From Aspidiotus rigidus (Eukaryota; Arthropoda; Insecta; Hemiptera; Diaspididae): a stretch of DNA of 64,000 bases. Made by a program: the position numbers and the translations under genes. Below the pieces are notes generated by a model. That model had not been told where the DNA came from and ran no database searches. It was given only the letters and a program-made list of their open reading frames with translations. Below, in pieces: positions 36,687 through 47,527 of the stretch (the stretch's first letter is position 1; each line of letters starts with the position of its first letter). Location: assembly GCA_035079385.1 (NCBI GenBank), contig JAVHKY010000003.1, positions 13,123,501 to 13,187,500 of the forward strand, in the 5' to 3' direction.

Positions 36687-38030
36687 TGTTTTCTTGCTCT
36701 AATTCGCAAACAAATGATTTTAGAGAAAAAAAAGTTTAAACAAAAATTGTTTATCGTAAAATTTCCTATAAAAAAGCTCTCTACATATTTTTCCTATAGA
36801 TGCACTGTTACGCCGCTACAGCGCGTGACAAGTGAACACCTCTTAATTGACCTTGAATTACGCAGTACATTGCTTTGTACCATACCAGCCAAACGCGACT
36901 TATTGTTTATAGCGCGTCAGGTGGCCTGGGAGCGAATTAATGTGGTTGGGTATAGATTTTCCAACGTAATTTCAAAAGGATATCAACGCTTTATAATCAA
37001 TACTATCTTTTTCCCATTTTGAAATCTTTTTCTTTTTTAATAGTTACTATAAAAATACAAGTTGAACGAGTCAGTTACAAGAGTCATGTATAGAGTTAGG
37101 ATTTTTCGGTACCGATAAATTAAAATTCGGTTTTTTGAAATGTCATTTTCGGTATTATTCGGTATTTTCCAAATTTTTGAACGTAAAAATAATAATTACC
37201 AAAAAAAATGGTAAAAAAGGGGGAATTTCGCAATAATTACAACCAAAATTATGATTTTCGCAGATATTCATGCTCAGTTTTAAGAGATCTCAATAAACCT
37301 CAAAACGAGTGTTCTACCCAACGCAACGTGAGCTTCACGTTCAATTTCTTTTGAAATTAGTAGATTTTCCAAAAACAACCAATTTTTCTCGTAACTCACA
37401 ATATTTCCGTACTATTTTGCAAAATCTCGCTATTTCACGCGTTGCCAGCAGTTTTTTGGGAATTTTTGGACGTTTAAGTCAATTTTCGGTTTTATTCGGT
37501 GGTGAAGTCCATTTTCGGTGTTTATTCTGTTTTCGGTATTTTTCGGTGAAATAAAATTTTTTTCCTGGCCTTCCTACACCCTAAATCGTGTTCATCTTTC
37601 ATTATTTTTGACTCGTCCTCAAAGGAAATCATTTGACAAAAACCGGCAGATCCTAACTCTAGTCATGTAAAATTGAAAGTTGTTGAGTTTACAAAGGATT
37701 AAAATAAAATTTATATTTTCTCACTTATCATTATTCTTTTTTTTTTTTTTACAATAATTCCAATGTACGATTTACTGGTATCAACGAAAACATGAGATAG
37801 GTGACTCGCGTCGCGTGATACCTGATCTACATTCTCACACATCGATCAACGCTAATAATACAGAGTAGCAAGAGGTGTTCACATGTCACGCGCTGTAGCG
37901 GCGTAACAGTGCATTTATAGCGAAAATATGTAGAGAGCTTTTCTATAGGAAATTTTACGAGGAACAATTTTTATTTAAACTTTTTTCTCTAAAATCATTT
38001 GTTCCCGAATTAGAGCTAGAAAACTAAAAA
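36687..38030. mobile_element. TIR element (~1.34 kb) inserted into Penelope-like copy
   Basis: The left arm (about 36687-36845) and right arm (about 37870-38030) are inverted repeats of about 150 bp. Shared blocks include CTCTAATTCG, ACAAATGATTTTAGAG, ATAGGAAATTTTACG / CGTAAAATTTCCTAT, CACTGTTACGCCGCTACAGCG and GAGGTGTTCAC. It separates two halves of the inverted Penelope tail, so it is younger than that copy. It is itself interrupted by the hAT MITE at 37091-37661. No transposase is visible. Confidence 0.8.
37091..37661. mobile_element. hAT-type MITE, exact 8-bp target duplication, nested
   Basis: It starts TAGAGTTAGGAT and ends ATCCTAACTCTA (perfect 12-bp terminal inverted repeat). GTCATGTA flanks it on both sides (37083-37090 and 37662-37669). 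The interior is enriched in TTTTCGGTATTATTCGG-like imperfect repeats near both ends, a likely subterminal repeat pattern. There is no gene. It is the innermost and youngest layer of the nested stack. Confidence 0.9.
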
Positions 38031-38531
38031 GTTCTCCCTTGGCTTCCCCCTGGGGGAAATAGCTGTTACCAAGAAGAGTGTACACCCGAAGGTGTAGCAA
38101 ATTATATTGAACAACAAGAGAAACAGCCGCTAAACGTTTTCGGTTAAACAACCATCATCGGAGCGTAAACGAAAGTGACTGAATCCAACATCAACAAGGA
38201 CAGAGGGAGTTAACCAGAAAATCATGATTTAACCAGCGAGTCATCGAAGTTTGAATCATTCTCATATACTAGCTCAATCAGACTCTCTTCAGGAATGAAC
38301 CTGTTTAAAACCGTGAAGTCTTCGTTATTCCGGTGTCGTATGATTTCTATATTTTCTAATGCCAGCTGTTTAAAATATGAGTTCTCCCTATGGAGGAGGA
38401 TACCAGAGCCCTCCTTGAATTTATGGCCACTCTCGAGTAGATGATCAGCAAAAGCCGATTCACCCAAATTACCCTTCTCCCACGCTTTTTTATGCTCCTC
38501 AATTCTTATTTGGAGCTGACGCCCGGTCATC
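38031..38531 (-). pseudogene. Inverted Penelope-like fragment, GIY-YIG part
   Basis: On the minus strand, 38530-38222 encodes MTGRQLQIRIEEHKKAWEKG, ESAFADHLLESGHKF, ENIEIIRHRNNEDF and LIELVYENDSNFDD. This is nearly identical to the plus-strand copy at about 39503-39790. The 3' flank also matches: 38040-38110 contains the complement of CACCTTCGGGTGTACACTCTTC (39810-39831). The first ~20 codons of the open frame come from the neighbouring RT sequence read backwards and are not part of it. The two copies meet head to head at about 38531-38535. Confidence 0.88.
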
Positions 38532-38534
38532 GAT

Positions 38535-40005
38535 TTTATGTTCCTTTGATGTGGTGGGACTATTTCCTCACATCCCGAAGGCAGTCGCAATCCAACATAT
38601 GGGCGAATGGCTTGTAAAAACTGGTGTTCCTCATGAGGAATTGGTAGAATTCTTCGACCTCCTGAGAGTTTGTTGGACTCCCAATTTTCGTAAATTTGAG
38701 GGGAAATTTTTCGAATTCCCAGAAGAAGTGGGGATCCCTATTGGGTCCCCTTTGGGCTCATTAATGTCGGAGGTTTTCATGCCCAGATTTGAAGTCGAAT
38801 TGTTTTCTTCGGGCCAGGTACTTCTAAATTACGTCTTTTACTGGCATAGGTATGTAGACGACAATGTGTGCGCGTGGACTGGCCCAGTGGAACTCCTTAG
38901 TGAGTTCCTTTCTTACTTAAATGGCCGATATCCTTCCATAAAATTCACTCTGGAAGTTGGCGGATTATTAATAAATTTCTTGGATTTGTCCATATTTATT
39001 AGAGATGGCGTCCATGAATTTGGTATTTATAGAAAAGAAACTTCAACTGTTATAACAATCCATGGGTCATCTTTCTGTCCCGCTGCACACAAGATCGCTA
39101 CCTTCAATAGTTTGATACATCGACCGACTAGTATTCCCTTGAGTCAGGATGCTTTTCAGAAGGAACTAGGGACGATTGAGTACCTGGCCAGAGTGAACCA
39201 AGTTCGAGTGGACTTGATTTAATGGTCCGAAGGAGGCTTACGAGAAAATGCCTCGATTCTACCACCTCCCTCCCTAGGGATTTGCACAACAGTAAGAAAC
39301 GTTGGATTAAACTCCCTTACTTGGGCAGGTTTTCGTTGAAGTTGGGCCGGGTACTCGGTCCTTTTGGGTTTCGGCCGGCGTTTTATAATATTAATACTGT
39401 AAAAAGTTTATTTGTGAAATTGAAGGACCCGATTCCTCCGGTCGAGAGAAGTGGAGTATACAGTCTAGCCTGCAACGATTGCCCAGGTATTTATATAGGA
39501 ATGACCGGGCGTCAGCTCCAAATAAGAATTGAGGAGCATAAAAAAGCGTGGGAGAAGGGTAATTTGGGTGAATCGGCTTTTGCTGATCATCTACTCGAGA
39601 GTGGCCATAAATTCAAGGAGGGCTCTGGTATCCTCCTCCAGAACTCATATTTTAAACGGCTGGCTTTAGAAAATATAGAAATCATACGACACCGGAATAA
39701 CGAAGACTTCACGGTATTAAACAGGTCCATTCCTGAAGAGGGTCTGATTGAGCTAGTATATGAGAATGATTCAAACTTCGATGACTCTTGTGGTTCCATA
39801 TAATTTGCTACACCTTCGGGTGTACACTCTTCTTGGTAATATGAATAACCATAAATTAGAACAACGTATCGATTCGGGAAATAGCTGTACTCGGAATGTT
39901 GCGGAAACTTGGGAAAAGACTCACGAAAAGGTTCCTAACAACTTTTCCAAGTTTCGCTTCTGTACCATTTATTATTTATTACAATAGCTAATTTTACTGG
40001 ACCAA
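38535..40005 (+). mobile_element. Penelope-like element, 5'-truncated, RT plus GIY-YIG
   Basis: The element opens inside the RT at motif A (FDVVGLFPHIP, from about 38536). The frame 38551-39222 continues with GIPIGSPLGSLMSEVFM, the catalytic box RYVDDNVCAWTG and HGSSFCPAAHKIATFN. A second frame, 39222-39803, overlaps the first stop (TAATG) in a different phase. It carries RWIKLPYLGRFS, then the GIY-YIG endonuclease core (VYSLACNDCPGIYIGMTGRQ...HKKAWEKG...FADHLLESGH). In Penelope-like elements these belong to one polyprotein, so the phase change is probably an inactivating frameshift, although stop-start reinitiation is conceivable. The 5' RT motifs upstream of motif A are missing. The 3' flank to about 40005 matches the split inverted copy at 36.5 and 38.0 kb. 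Catalytic residues are intact in the parts present. Confidence 0.9.
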
Positions 40006-40879
40006 GAACCTTGGACCGTATAATTGATAGGTGGGCAAAGCGTATGAACGCGGGAAGAAATGAAACACACTGAACAGCGTCTCCTCCTCTGCAGTCAACC
40101 GCACTGCCTTGAGAGGTCTCAACCTCATAGGATATTTATCATTATGCTCGCTCTATCTCCTATATTATGGTCTAAGATTGGAACGATTAGAAGTTCCAAC
40201 AGACGCGGGTGTAATACTGATTTCACCATAATATTTTGCCATTTAGAGCCTCTGTAGAGGGCGCTGAGAACACAGCTATCAGGGTTGGAAAAATAAAACG
40301 TTGGCTTTTGACTTTTAGCTTCCCACTTCCCTCAACTCATCCTCTAGCTTTTTCTGTCCTACGTCGCAATGGATCCATTATTTCTAGGTCTCAGATTTGG
40401 ATCCGAAAAAAAACCGTATTTTTTTCATCTGCGAATAATAGGCCTATTTAGATTTTTGCCAAATCGGAAATGAGATCCAGATCCAACCCTTTATTTCTAG
40501 GTTTCAGATCCAATCCAGAGCCAAGAAGATCCTATACATTTTATCGAAATCGGGACCCGAAAAAATCCCGTAATTTTTTTCTATATCGATTCTCAGTCCT
40601 GGTCACGACTCAGCATAGACAAATAGGATAGACGTTTTTCCTTAAAATCCAACTAATATGCCAGATTCTGTTTTTTTCTTTTTTTTCTCTCTAAGGCATA
40701 TTCCTAAGCTCTACAAATGGTCCCCGCAAATTATGAAGAATTATAGCAAAAGGAAGGTCTGGATTCGAAAATGATTCGTTTCTATTCCATTGTTCTCAAA
40801 TTCATGCAGAATAAATAAAATTTCCTGTTTAACTCTCATTTACAGCGCAAACTAAGTATTCTAAATTGTTATTCTTTTC
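40006..40879. other. Non-coding, no gene seen
   Basis: Contains imperfect internal repeats of TTTCTAGGT(C/T)TCAGAT(T/C)-type sequence (about 40380-40520). No coding region is supported. Confidence 0.4.
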
Positions 40880-41350
40880 GCTTCTGTCCTTTCTCGTGTA
40901 CAATCAGTCTTTCAATTAGCTCAATTCTTTTCCATTCGCTCCTTTGGAATGTCTTTGATCCATAGATGAGTCTGTGAAAGATGGCGTTCTTGTGAGCAGA
41001 GGGGCTAATAGAGAAGCCGTGGATGGTAATGTCGGAAGACGGAGGTGTCTGATGAATACCAAAATCATAACAACCTTCAATGATTGAGATAGAGAGACCT
41101 TTTTCTCACCGGTCTCCCTGGTAAATTTGATAGAGGTTGAGAAAATCATGAAAGATTGGCAATGGACCTGTCCATAGATAAAACATGTCGTCAACGTATC
41201 GGCACCAATACCGGATATGAGTGATGAAGCAAGACCACAGATTCGAACAGTTTCGGCCAGAGAGGTCCAGTAGGGTTTCCAACGCCTCTAGGAGAATGGT
41301 ATAATTTTTCGTAGAATTTGCGGAAATTATTGGAAAGGCATCCGTCTATA
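40880..41350 (-). pseudogene. Penelope-like RT fragment
   Basis: The minus strand, with frameshifts, gives CLSNNFRKFYEKLYHSPRGVG, NPTGPLWPKLFES and an intact catalytic box CRYVDDMFYLWTGP (about 41205-41165). It continues FHDFLNLYQIYQGD, DITIHGFSISPSAHKNAIFH and RLIYGSKTFQRSEWKRIELI. It belongs to the same domain family as the 38.5-kb element but is a different, more diverged subfamily. Its 5' side stops at the foldback element that begins near 41355. Confidence 0.85.
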
Positions 41351-41354
41351 GAAT

Positions 41355-42335
41355 GTTGAAATATTAGGTGCGAATCAGGTGAGCAAAAAAGATTATATCT
41401 AAATGAATCGAACGAACGAACCCTCAAACATAAGGAGAGCATCACCGCAGAACCGGAGCAACTTTTTCGGAGCAACTTGTGATAACGCGTGGCGGATATA
41501 CTCCCCGGAGTAAGAGTGATGCCGCGGGATTTTGAAATATTTTTGTACTTCTTGGACTTGTAAAATTTTTCATTTTCAATTCTTGGACTTGGAGATATTT
41601 TCAACTGTTGGACTTGTAAAATTTTTCATTTTCAATAATATTTTCAACTGTTGGGCTTTGAAATATTTTCAAGTGTTGGACTTAGAATTATTTTTGATTT
41701 GTGGGACTTTGAAATATTTTCAAGTGTTGGACTTGGAATTATTTTTCAATTGTTGGACTTAGAAATATTTTCATACTTCTTGGACTTGTAATTATTTTTC
41801 AATTGTTGGACTTTAAATATTTTTGTACTTCTTGGACTTGTAAAATTTTTCATTTTCAATTCTTGGACTTTGTAATATTTTCAACTGTGGGAGACGATCA
41901 AAAATGAAAAATTTATTAAGTCCAAGAAGTATGAAAATATGTCAAAGTCCAACAGTTGGAAAATAATTCTAAGTCCAACAGTTGAAAATATTATTTAAAA
42001 TAAAAAATTTTACAAATCCAACAGTTGGAATAATTCCAAGTCCAACACTTGAAAATATTTCAAAGTCCAACAGTTGAAAATATTTCCAAGTCCGAGAATT
42101 GAAAATAAAAAATTTTACAAGTCCAAGAAGTACGAAAATATTTCAAAGTGCCGCGGCATCACTCTTACTCCGGGGAGTATCCGCCACGCGTTATCACAAG
42201 CTGCTCCGAAAAAGTTGCTCCGGTTCTGCGGTGATGCTCTCGTTATGTTTAAGGGTTCGTTCGTTCGTTCGATTCATTTAGATATAATCTTTTTTGCTCT
42301 CCTGATGCGCACCTGAAATATTCAGCAGCTATCTC
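41355..42335. mobile_element. Palindromic foldback element with tandem repeats
   Basis: Almost the whole 980 bp is one inverted repeat centred near 41890. The outer ~170 bp of each arm are nearly identical in reverse complement (CGCAGAACCGGAGCAACTTT, CTCCCCGGAGTAAGAGTGAT, a GTTCGTTCGTTCG run and GGTGCG(A/C)ATCAGG at the tips). The inner arms are tandem, variable repeats of TTGGACTTG(T/G)AAATATTTTCAA-type units of about 25-45 bp, in one orientation up to 41885 and the other after it. Frames across it are repeat by-products. Confidence 0.88.
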
Positions 42336-42623
42336 TGGAGGGATGCTAGCCTCGCCAAAAAGTGGTAGGAGCGAGGGAGACGTCAGAAGAGAGTTCAGTT
42401 ACGTTAGATTATCAGGCTTTTACATGCCAGGATAAAGTAGATTAATGCAATATTGACAGGGCTTCACCCACACGGCAAGAAAGTAAGATAGTGTGGGAGA
42501 TAGCTTTAATATTTGGATGTGTCTATTTGCAGGTACTGTACCTACGCCTAAAACGCTATTTGCAGGTACTAATGCATTTGACAAATCATGAACTTATATT
42601 TATAAGCTCGATTCTTGATGAAC

Positions 42624-42753
42624 TCTATACTCCGTTCACGTTAAGAAAGGATAGAAATACGACCTCGAGAACGGAACGCTCCGGGTAATTTTAATCTACC
42701 GTTCCGTTCTCAAGGTCATATTTCTATCCTTCCTTAATGTGAACAGAGTATAG
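42624..42753. repeat. 54-bp-stem hairpin inside the TIR element
   Basis: 42624-42679 and 42699-42753 pair almost completely. Left blocks CTATACTCCGTTCACG, AGGATAGAAATACGACCT and GAGAACGGAACG match the complement on the right, with a few G:U-compatible or single changes. The loop is ~19 bases. A transcribed copy would fold into a long stem. It lies upstream of the element's ORF. Confidence 0.8.
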
Positions 42754-43058
42754 AAAAACACAGATCGACAGTTTTTGAATTTTCAAACGCGAATTACTCA
42801 AGACTCCAATGTGATAGCGAAAAACAGTCAACGGCGTAGTGTTCAGCGTGAAAAATACTTTTAGAAACTTCTTAGATAGTTCATGTTCATAAGATGCTGT
42901 TCAGTGAATTGCTCAGTTTTATTCGATAATAGTTACAGAACTGCAGAAATTCACATAAAAGTCACCAATCGCCAGGTGCAATTTTTGATCTTCTTCTATT
43001 CCACCCTCGTTATCATAAGCGAAACAACGAGAACCTTGAAACATCATCCCTCTGTGAC

Positions 43059-43634
43059 ATGGAAAATGAGTGTATCGACGATATTGTAGATTATTTCATG
43101 GATGAAGACCCTTCAGACGTTGAAATTCTGAGTAAAACAGTCAAATATAATACGGACTTGCCTACTGTTTTGACCATTGCTAGTCTTACATCTGACCATG
43201 GGACCGAACAATTCAAGACCTACCTTAAGGCATTAAAAGATATTGAAGGCGTCATCAGGTCGGGTACGAGCATTGCTAGTTTTTTTTCACAGTCCATCTT
43301 GGAAATGAAAGCAAAATCTCCTCCGGAAACTTCTCTGAAGGAGTCATCAAGTGGGTCAACAGGAGATGTTGCAATGCCTGAAGAACAACCCCAATAAAGT
43401 TCAGACATCTTGAAGTTCAGGAAGAAAGTTAAAGCTAGGGGGAGGCCAAAGCGTGTAGCGAGCCAGTTATGCACTTTCAATAAATCCCAGAGCGACCGAC
43501 AAGCAGAAAAACGCAAGAACACCCATGATTCCACAATACTTCCACCAAAAAGACGTAAACTTTGCCCCACAGAAGATGTAGTTAGCGCTCCCCCTCCATT
43601 ACCTCTTCGGCGAAGCCACAGAAGGAAAAATTAA
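43059..43634 (+). pseudogene. Transposon-borne ORF interrupted by one in-frame TAA
   Basis: The ATG at 43059 opens MENECIDDIVDYFMDEDPSD, an acidic, helical N-terminal part. A TAA at 43395-43397 ends it after 112 codons. The same frame then continues without a break (SSDILKFRKKVKARGRPKRV...) to a TAA at 43632-43634. The second half is basic: a GRPKR AT-hook-like motif, FNKSQSDRQAEKRK, and a PPPLPLRRSHRRK tail. Such KxRGRPK..FNK tails occur at the C-terminus of some transposase-related proteins. No catalytic domain is present. Either one point mutation disabled the ORF or the stop is read through; the former is the default. Confidence 0.6.
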
Positions 43635-43797
43635 TTTTGTAATATCAAATGTTTAATTTCGTATTTTTTTCAATATTGTAGTCTATTTCGTTCTTACTGA
43701 CTCAAAAATTTTATGTTTACAATTTTTTAAATAAAATAATTAGTACTTGCAAATAGCGTTTTACTCGTAGGTACAGTACCTGCAAATAGACACATCC

Positions 43798-46596
43798 TAA
43801 ATTTTGACATTTTTGCGTGAGGTCGAGAGAGTTCTTAACGAAAAATTGACAGGGTGTCCACTTGTCTGGAAAATCCAGAAGTCAGAGAAAAGTCAGGGAA
43901 TTACGTCAAAAAAAGTTCAAGCTAAGATTTTTCCTCCTTTTTTTTTTTTTTTTTTTTTTTTGCTTTTCAGTGGAGATTATGGTCTGGAAAAACCTGAAAA
44001 AGTCAGGGAATTTCATTTCAGACCTTCTATAATGAATAATAACTATTTCTATAAATTATATTACAAATAAAACGAAATTCAATCAACAAAATAAATACTC
44101 TAACGTCATTGGCTGACTAATTTTTCTTTCATACTAATCTAGCTGTGGGTAAAATTAAACTTTGACAGCACCATAGATGCAGTCAAAAAAGTGGACACCT
44201 TGATCGAGAAAACCAATAAATCGTACCTATTCTTCCTTTATCGTACCTTCCAAAAATACAACAAGAATTTCTTCGTAATCCAGAATTGTTAATTCGTGTG
44301 ATATCGATAAGCACAACAGGGTGGATTTTCAACAGTGAACCTGTTTCATCTTGTGCTAACGTTTGCTACGCGTCGCACGTTTTCTTTTGGCTGAATTATC
44401 TTTGACCATTGGTAAATCCTAGCTGTCATGATAACATATTTGCCATCGTCTTTCCATCGTTTGTCCCTCTCAATACCTCTCTGTAAACAAACTGGTCTCT
44501 CTTTTATTATAATAAATATGAGAGGATTTTTGGGGAAAACTACCATCCGTCGTGACGTCATCAGTAAATCTCCAACACACGTGTTTGGGACTCGGAAGAA
44601 TTTTGGCTTGTAATTTCATATATTAAAATGTGAGACTTGAAAAAAATTTTATAAAAATCTTCAGTAAAAGAGCATCTTTTGAGAAGATGATGAAAAAAAG
44701 CTGTAAAACATTAGATCATTTCAGTCAATTTACTCCGTATTGTGCAGAGGTAATAAGAGCAAATTTCCGGCTCACCTCACTTTCAGTTGAAGCTACGTTA
44801 TTAGGTATATTACTAGCTATGTAATTGTATCGATATGTTGGATTAAAATTCGTCGCGTCACAACAGAGAAGGGTACAATAAAAGCAGAATTTCACTTTCC
44901 CGCATTCTTTGAAGTAGGTCGTCGCGCGCCATCCACTGTACTCTTTTGTCGCTTGAAACACTTCCGACATTGTGGTCGGAAAGTTAATTTTCTTCTTTTC
45001 AAAGGACTGTTAGCAAGATTCCTAGGAAATGTTCCTACTAATTAGATTCTTTTTTTTTTAATTTGAGAATTCTGCGCTTTTATCATCTCATGCCGCGTCG
45101 CACAAGCAAATTATTCAGCATTAGTACTAAAAAATTTTAATGTAACTGTACTGTACTCAGTATCTTGCGGCTTGCGAATAAATTCATGAAAATTAGCAGC
45201 GCGTGAAGCAGTAGAATTTTAAGCTGAATTTTTTATCATCTTCCTTTTTTCCCCCTTGTTTTAACGACGTTTTTCGTCTCGTGTGTAGAGAAAAAGAGAT
45301 CCCCGTTTTAACGTTGAATTCTGATAATTTTTTCTGGTTCAAAAATTCTTTGTTGTCCTCAAGTGTCGAAGAATGTATAGCAAAAAAAAAACCTCGATAC
45401 CGTACGATCTTCACTAACGAACAAGTCGAACTTTCACGTGAAAACACCTCGAAAAGATTAGAATTATTTGCTCGTATTTGAAGGATCTTAATACCTAAGA
45501 ACGCGGTTCACGTGAATTCATTTCTCAATGAAGAGTTTTTTGTTTTCTTTTTTTCAAGAATCACAATCCGAGGATTAAATTGGTTTCTAAATTATTCTTC
45601 CAATCACAATACATTCTTTTCAAGGAAAATTTCCCTAATCTATTTTTCTGCATTGACAGAATGATAATTGTATGAAGTTGGCAAACAGATAAGATATACG
45701 CGGTTATTACACGGTAAATTAATCTTTCGAATCGTAGATTAAATTAGGATTTATTGTGAATTAATAATATAGGTATATATAATATTTTTCTTATCACTCT
45801 AACTAATTTGAGTTATCGTTTGTAGGTTGCAGAAAGTCAGAGAGTAAGAGGAGACAGCTGCCCTCCAAATCATCTGACCTTGTATACTGTACACTGAATG
45901 AAGACTTTTTTGAAAATTGGAGAGAAGAAAATCTAAAATTGGTGGTAGTGAAACCTGAGATTTTTGAATCAATTGGGGAGAAGATATTCTTTTCCTTTTC
46001 TACCTACATGGTATGAAAGATTATCTAAAATATTCTAGAAATCGAAAGAGCGAGCAGTTCAACTGATGGTACCGAAGAAAAATTGTTTCAAACTAGAGGA
46101 CGATTAAAGCCCCTTTACTCCCAAAAGATGGGTACATAAAATTTTGAAATAATGTAAATCGGTGAAATTTAGGTTACTATTGGTAGTCCTACAGAGTGGA
46201 AACAAAGATGCAACAGACTACAATAATTACGTAAATTATTGAAGATAATTTATGTCAAAGAATGTGATTCGAAATTGCTCCATGTAACCTTTTTGTGGCA
46301 TCTTGTTTTGAAAATTTTGAGTCATCAATTCGAGTATAGAGAGTGTCGTGTATCAAGTGAAATTTCTCTTGAATTTTCCGACTATAGAGAAGGAATAGAA
46401 TAGAGTAGAATAGACAGTAGAAATTTAATTTTCTTATATCATTGTTCCGGTGTGAATGAGAAGAAAAAGGGGGGAAAAATAAGAAAAAGAATCATAATTT
46501 TCGCTCGAAAGCCGAATTTATTAGATGACGGCAAACTTCAATAAATTGAAAAAAAAAAAAAAATTATTCACTTAAATTATTCAAATAGACACTTAC
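43798..46596. other. Mostly non-coding; one possible exon
   Basis: A T-run is present at about 43937-43960. Apart from the possible exon at 44776-44970, no coding sequence is supported. Confidence 0.35.
44776..44970 (-). CDS. Possible first coding exon, unknown product
   Basis: On the minus strand, an ATG at 44970 in an ACAATG context opens 65 codons (MSEVFQATKEYSGWRATTYF..., ending ASTESE), then a plausible donor GAG/GTGAGC in phase 0. The middle is cysteine-rich (ECGKVKFCFYCTLLCC). I recognise no family and see no matching acceptor exon nearby. It could be chance. Confidence 0.25.
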
Positions 46597-46710
46597 CGTT
46601 TGACCGAAAGGTATTTTACTGGCTAAAATATTTGTCGAAAGAAGCGAAAATATTACGAAAAGTTGGAACACGTAAAACGCCGACAACGAGAACGTCGAAA
46701 TAATTTCCAT
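46597..46710 (-). CDS. Signal-peptide exon, candidate CRHBP exon 1
   Basis: On the minus strand, ATG at 46710-46708 begins MEIISTFSLSAFYVFQLFVI and continues with a hydrophobic core and a likely cleavage after NILA, then SKIPFGQT. A strong donor follows (ACG/GTAAGTG) in phase 0. This is a textbook secreted-protein first exon. It lies on the same strand as CRHBP, whose most 5' recognised exon (17812) needs a phase-0 donor and lacks a signal peptide. No other gene needing such an exon is seen between. Joining them implies a ~28.8-kb intron, and extra exons may exist. The exon itself is fairly convincing; its assignment to CRHBP is inference. Confidence 0.5.
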
Positions 46711-47482
46711 TGCAGAATCGTGTCGTCGGTGGACCACGGAATCAACGTACCAGCGTTTCATTCACTGTGATAATGTTATCAAAAAGACTTAAAAAGCTAG
46801 ATATGTTTATACACGCCATCGTGATCTCTAAATTGTTGAGAATGCGCTGTAAACACGCCGCATCATCGCGATTATTTCGACTTCTCGTCCCTATAATATA
46901 TTTCTCGGTTCGTCGCGATTGCTGCTCGGATTTTCTCTCATCCTTCACTTATTAGCGTACTTGTGTACCGCTTTTCTACAAGAGTACAGTATACAAAAAC
47001 ACTATCCTCATCTCAAAAAGTTTTCTCCTCTATTTCAGTTTACATCGCATACAGTAGATATTGTGCGTCTTAGTTTTTGTGAAGAAAAAAAAAAAAAACA
47101 AATGAAGAACAAATGTTTACGCAGCCGCATATGCATCACACGACTTTTCACCTCTGCCTGCAATTAAGCATTGCGCTTAAATCTTATCTTTAACACTCTA
47201 ACTTATCTATAAATATTGTTCTCTCAATGAGACCATCTCTCTCCCCTCTGATTCATTTTTGATCATCTTCGATTCCCTAGATCCCCAGCCGCTCTTCTCT
47301 TCCACTCATAAATTGTATTCACATTTTCATTGCTACCTTCTATGCCCAATTCCATTTTAATATTCTTTATCTGGGTATCTGGCCATATGAGCAAATATGA
47401 AAAAAAAAAAAAATTCTGGCAGAGCCAAATGAATAAAGAACATTTTTCATGTCCATTAGTAAGTGATCTCATTTATATTATA

Positions 47483-47527
47483 CTAGCGTTTGTTGCGTCG
47501 TCGCTACGCGTCGACGACAGCCGCTAG
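47483..47527. repeat. Short GC-rich hairpin
   Basis: A 45-base imperfect palindrome begins CTAGCG and ends CGCTAG, with GTCGTCG / CGACGAC in the stem, in otherwise AT-rich sequence. A related GCTAACGTTTGCTACGCGTCG occurs at about 44356. Possibly the end of a small mobile element; not assigned. Confidence 0.45.

Larger units (their letters stand above)
42515..43797 (+). mobile_element. DNA transposon-like element with 57-bp TIRs
   Basis: The ends are near-perfect inverted repeats (42515-42571 and 43741-43797), starting GGATGTGTCTATTTGCAGGT and including GTACTGTACCTACG and TAAAACGCTATTTGCA. Each TIR contains an internal GGTACTGTACC-like palindrome and two TATTTGCA(G)GTAC copies. The interior carries a hairpin at 42624-42753 and a plus-strand frame at 43059-43634. 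Flanking TAATATTT (left) and TAAATTTT (right) could be a decayed duplication but do not match exactly. Confidence 0.85.

Noticed and set aside
41191..42316. Several frames repeating PSPRIENEKFYKSKKY-like text
   Set aside because: They are translations of the foldback element's tandem repeats on both strands; only the minus-strand RT part below 41350 is real homology.
44776..44970. Using this minus-strand exon as CRHBP exon 2
   Set aside because: No acceptor gives a phase-0 open exon here and the text does not resemble the CRHBP N-terminus, so it is listed only as a doubtful separate exon.
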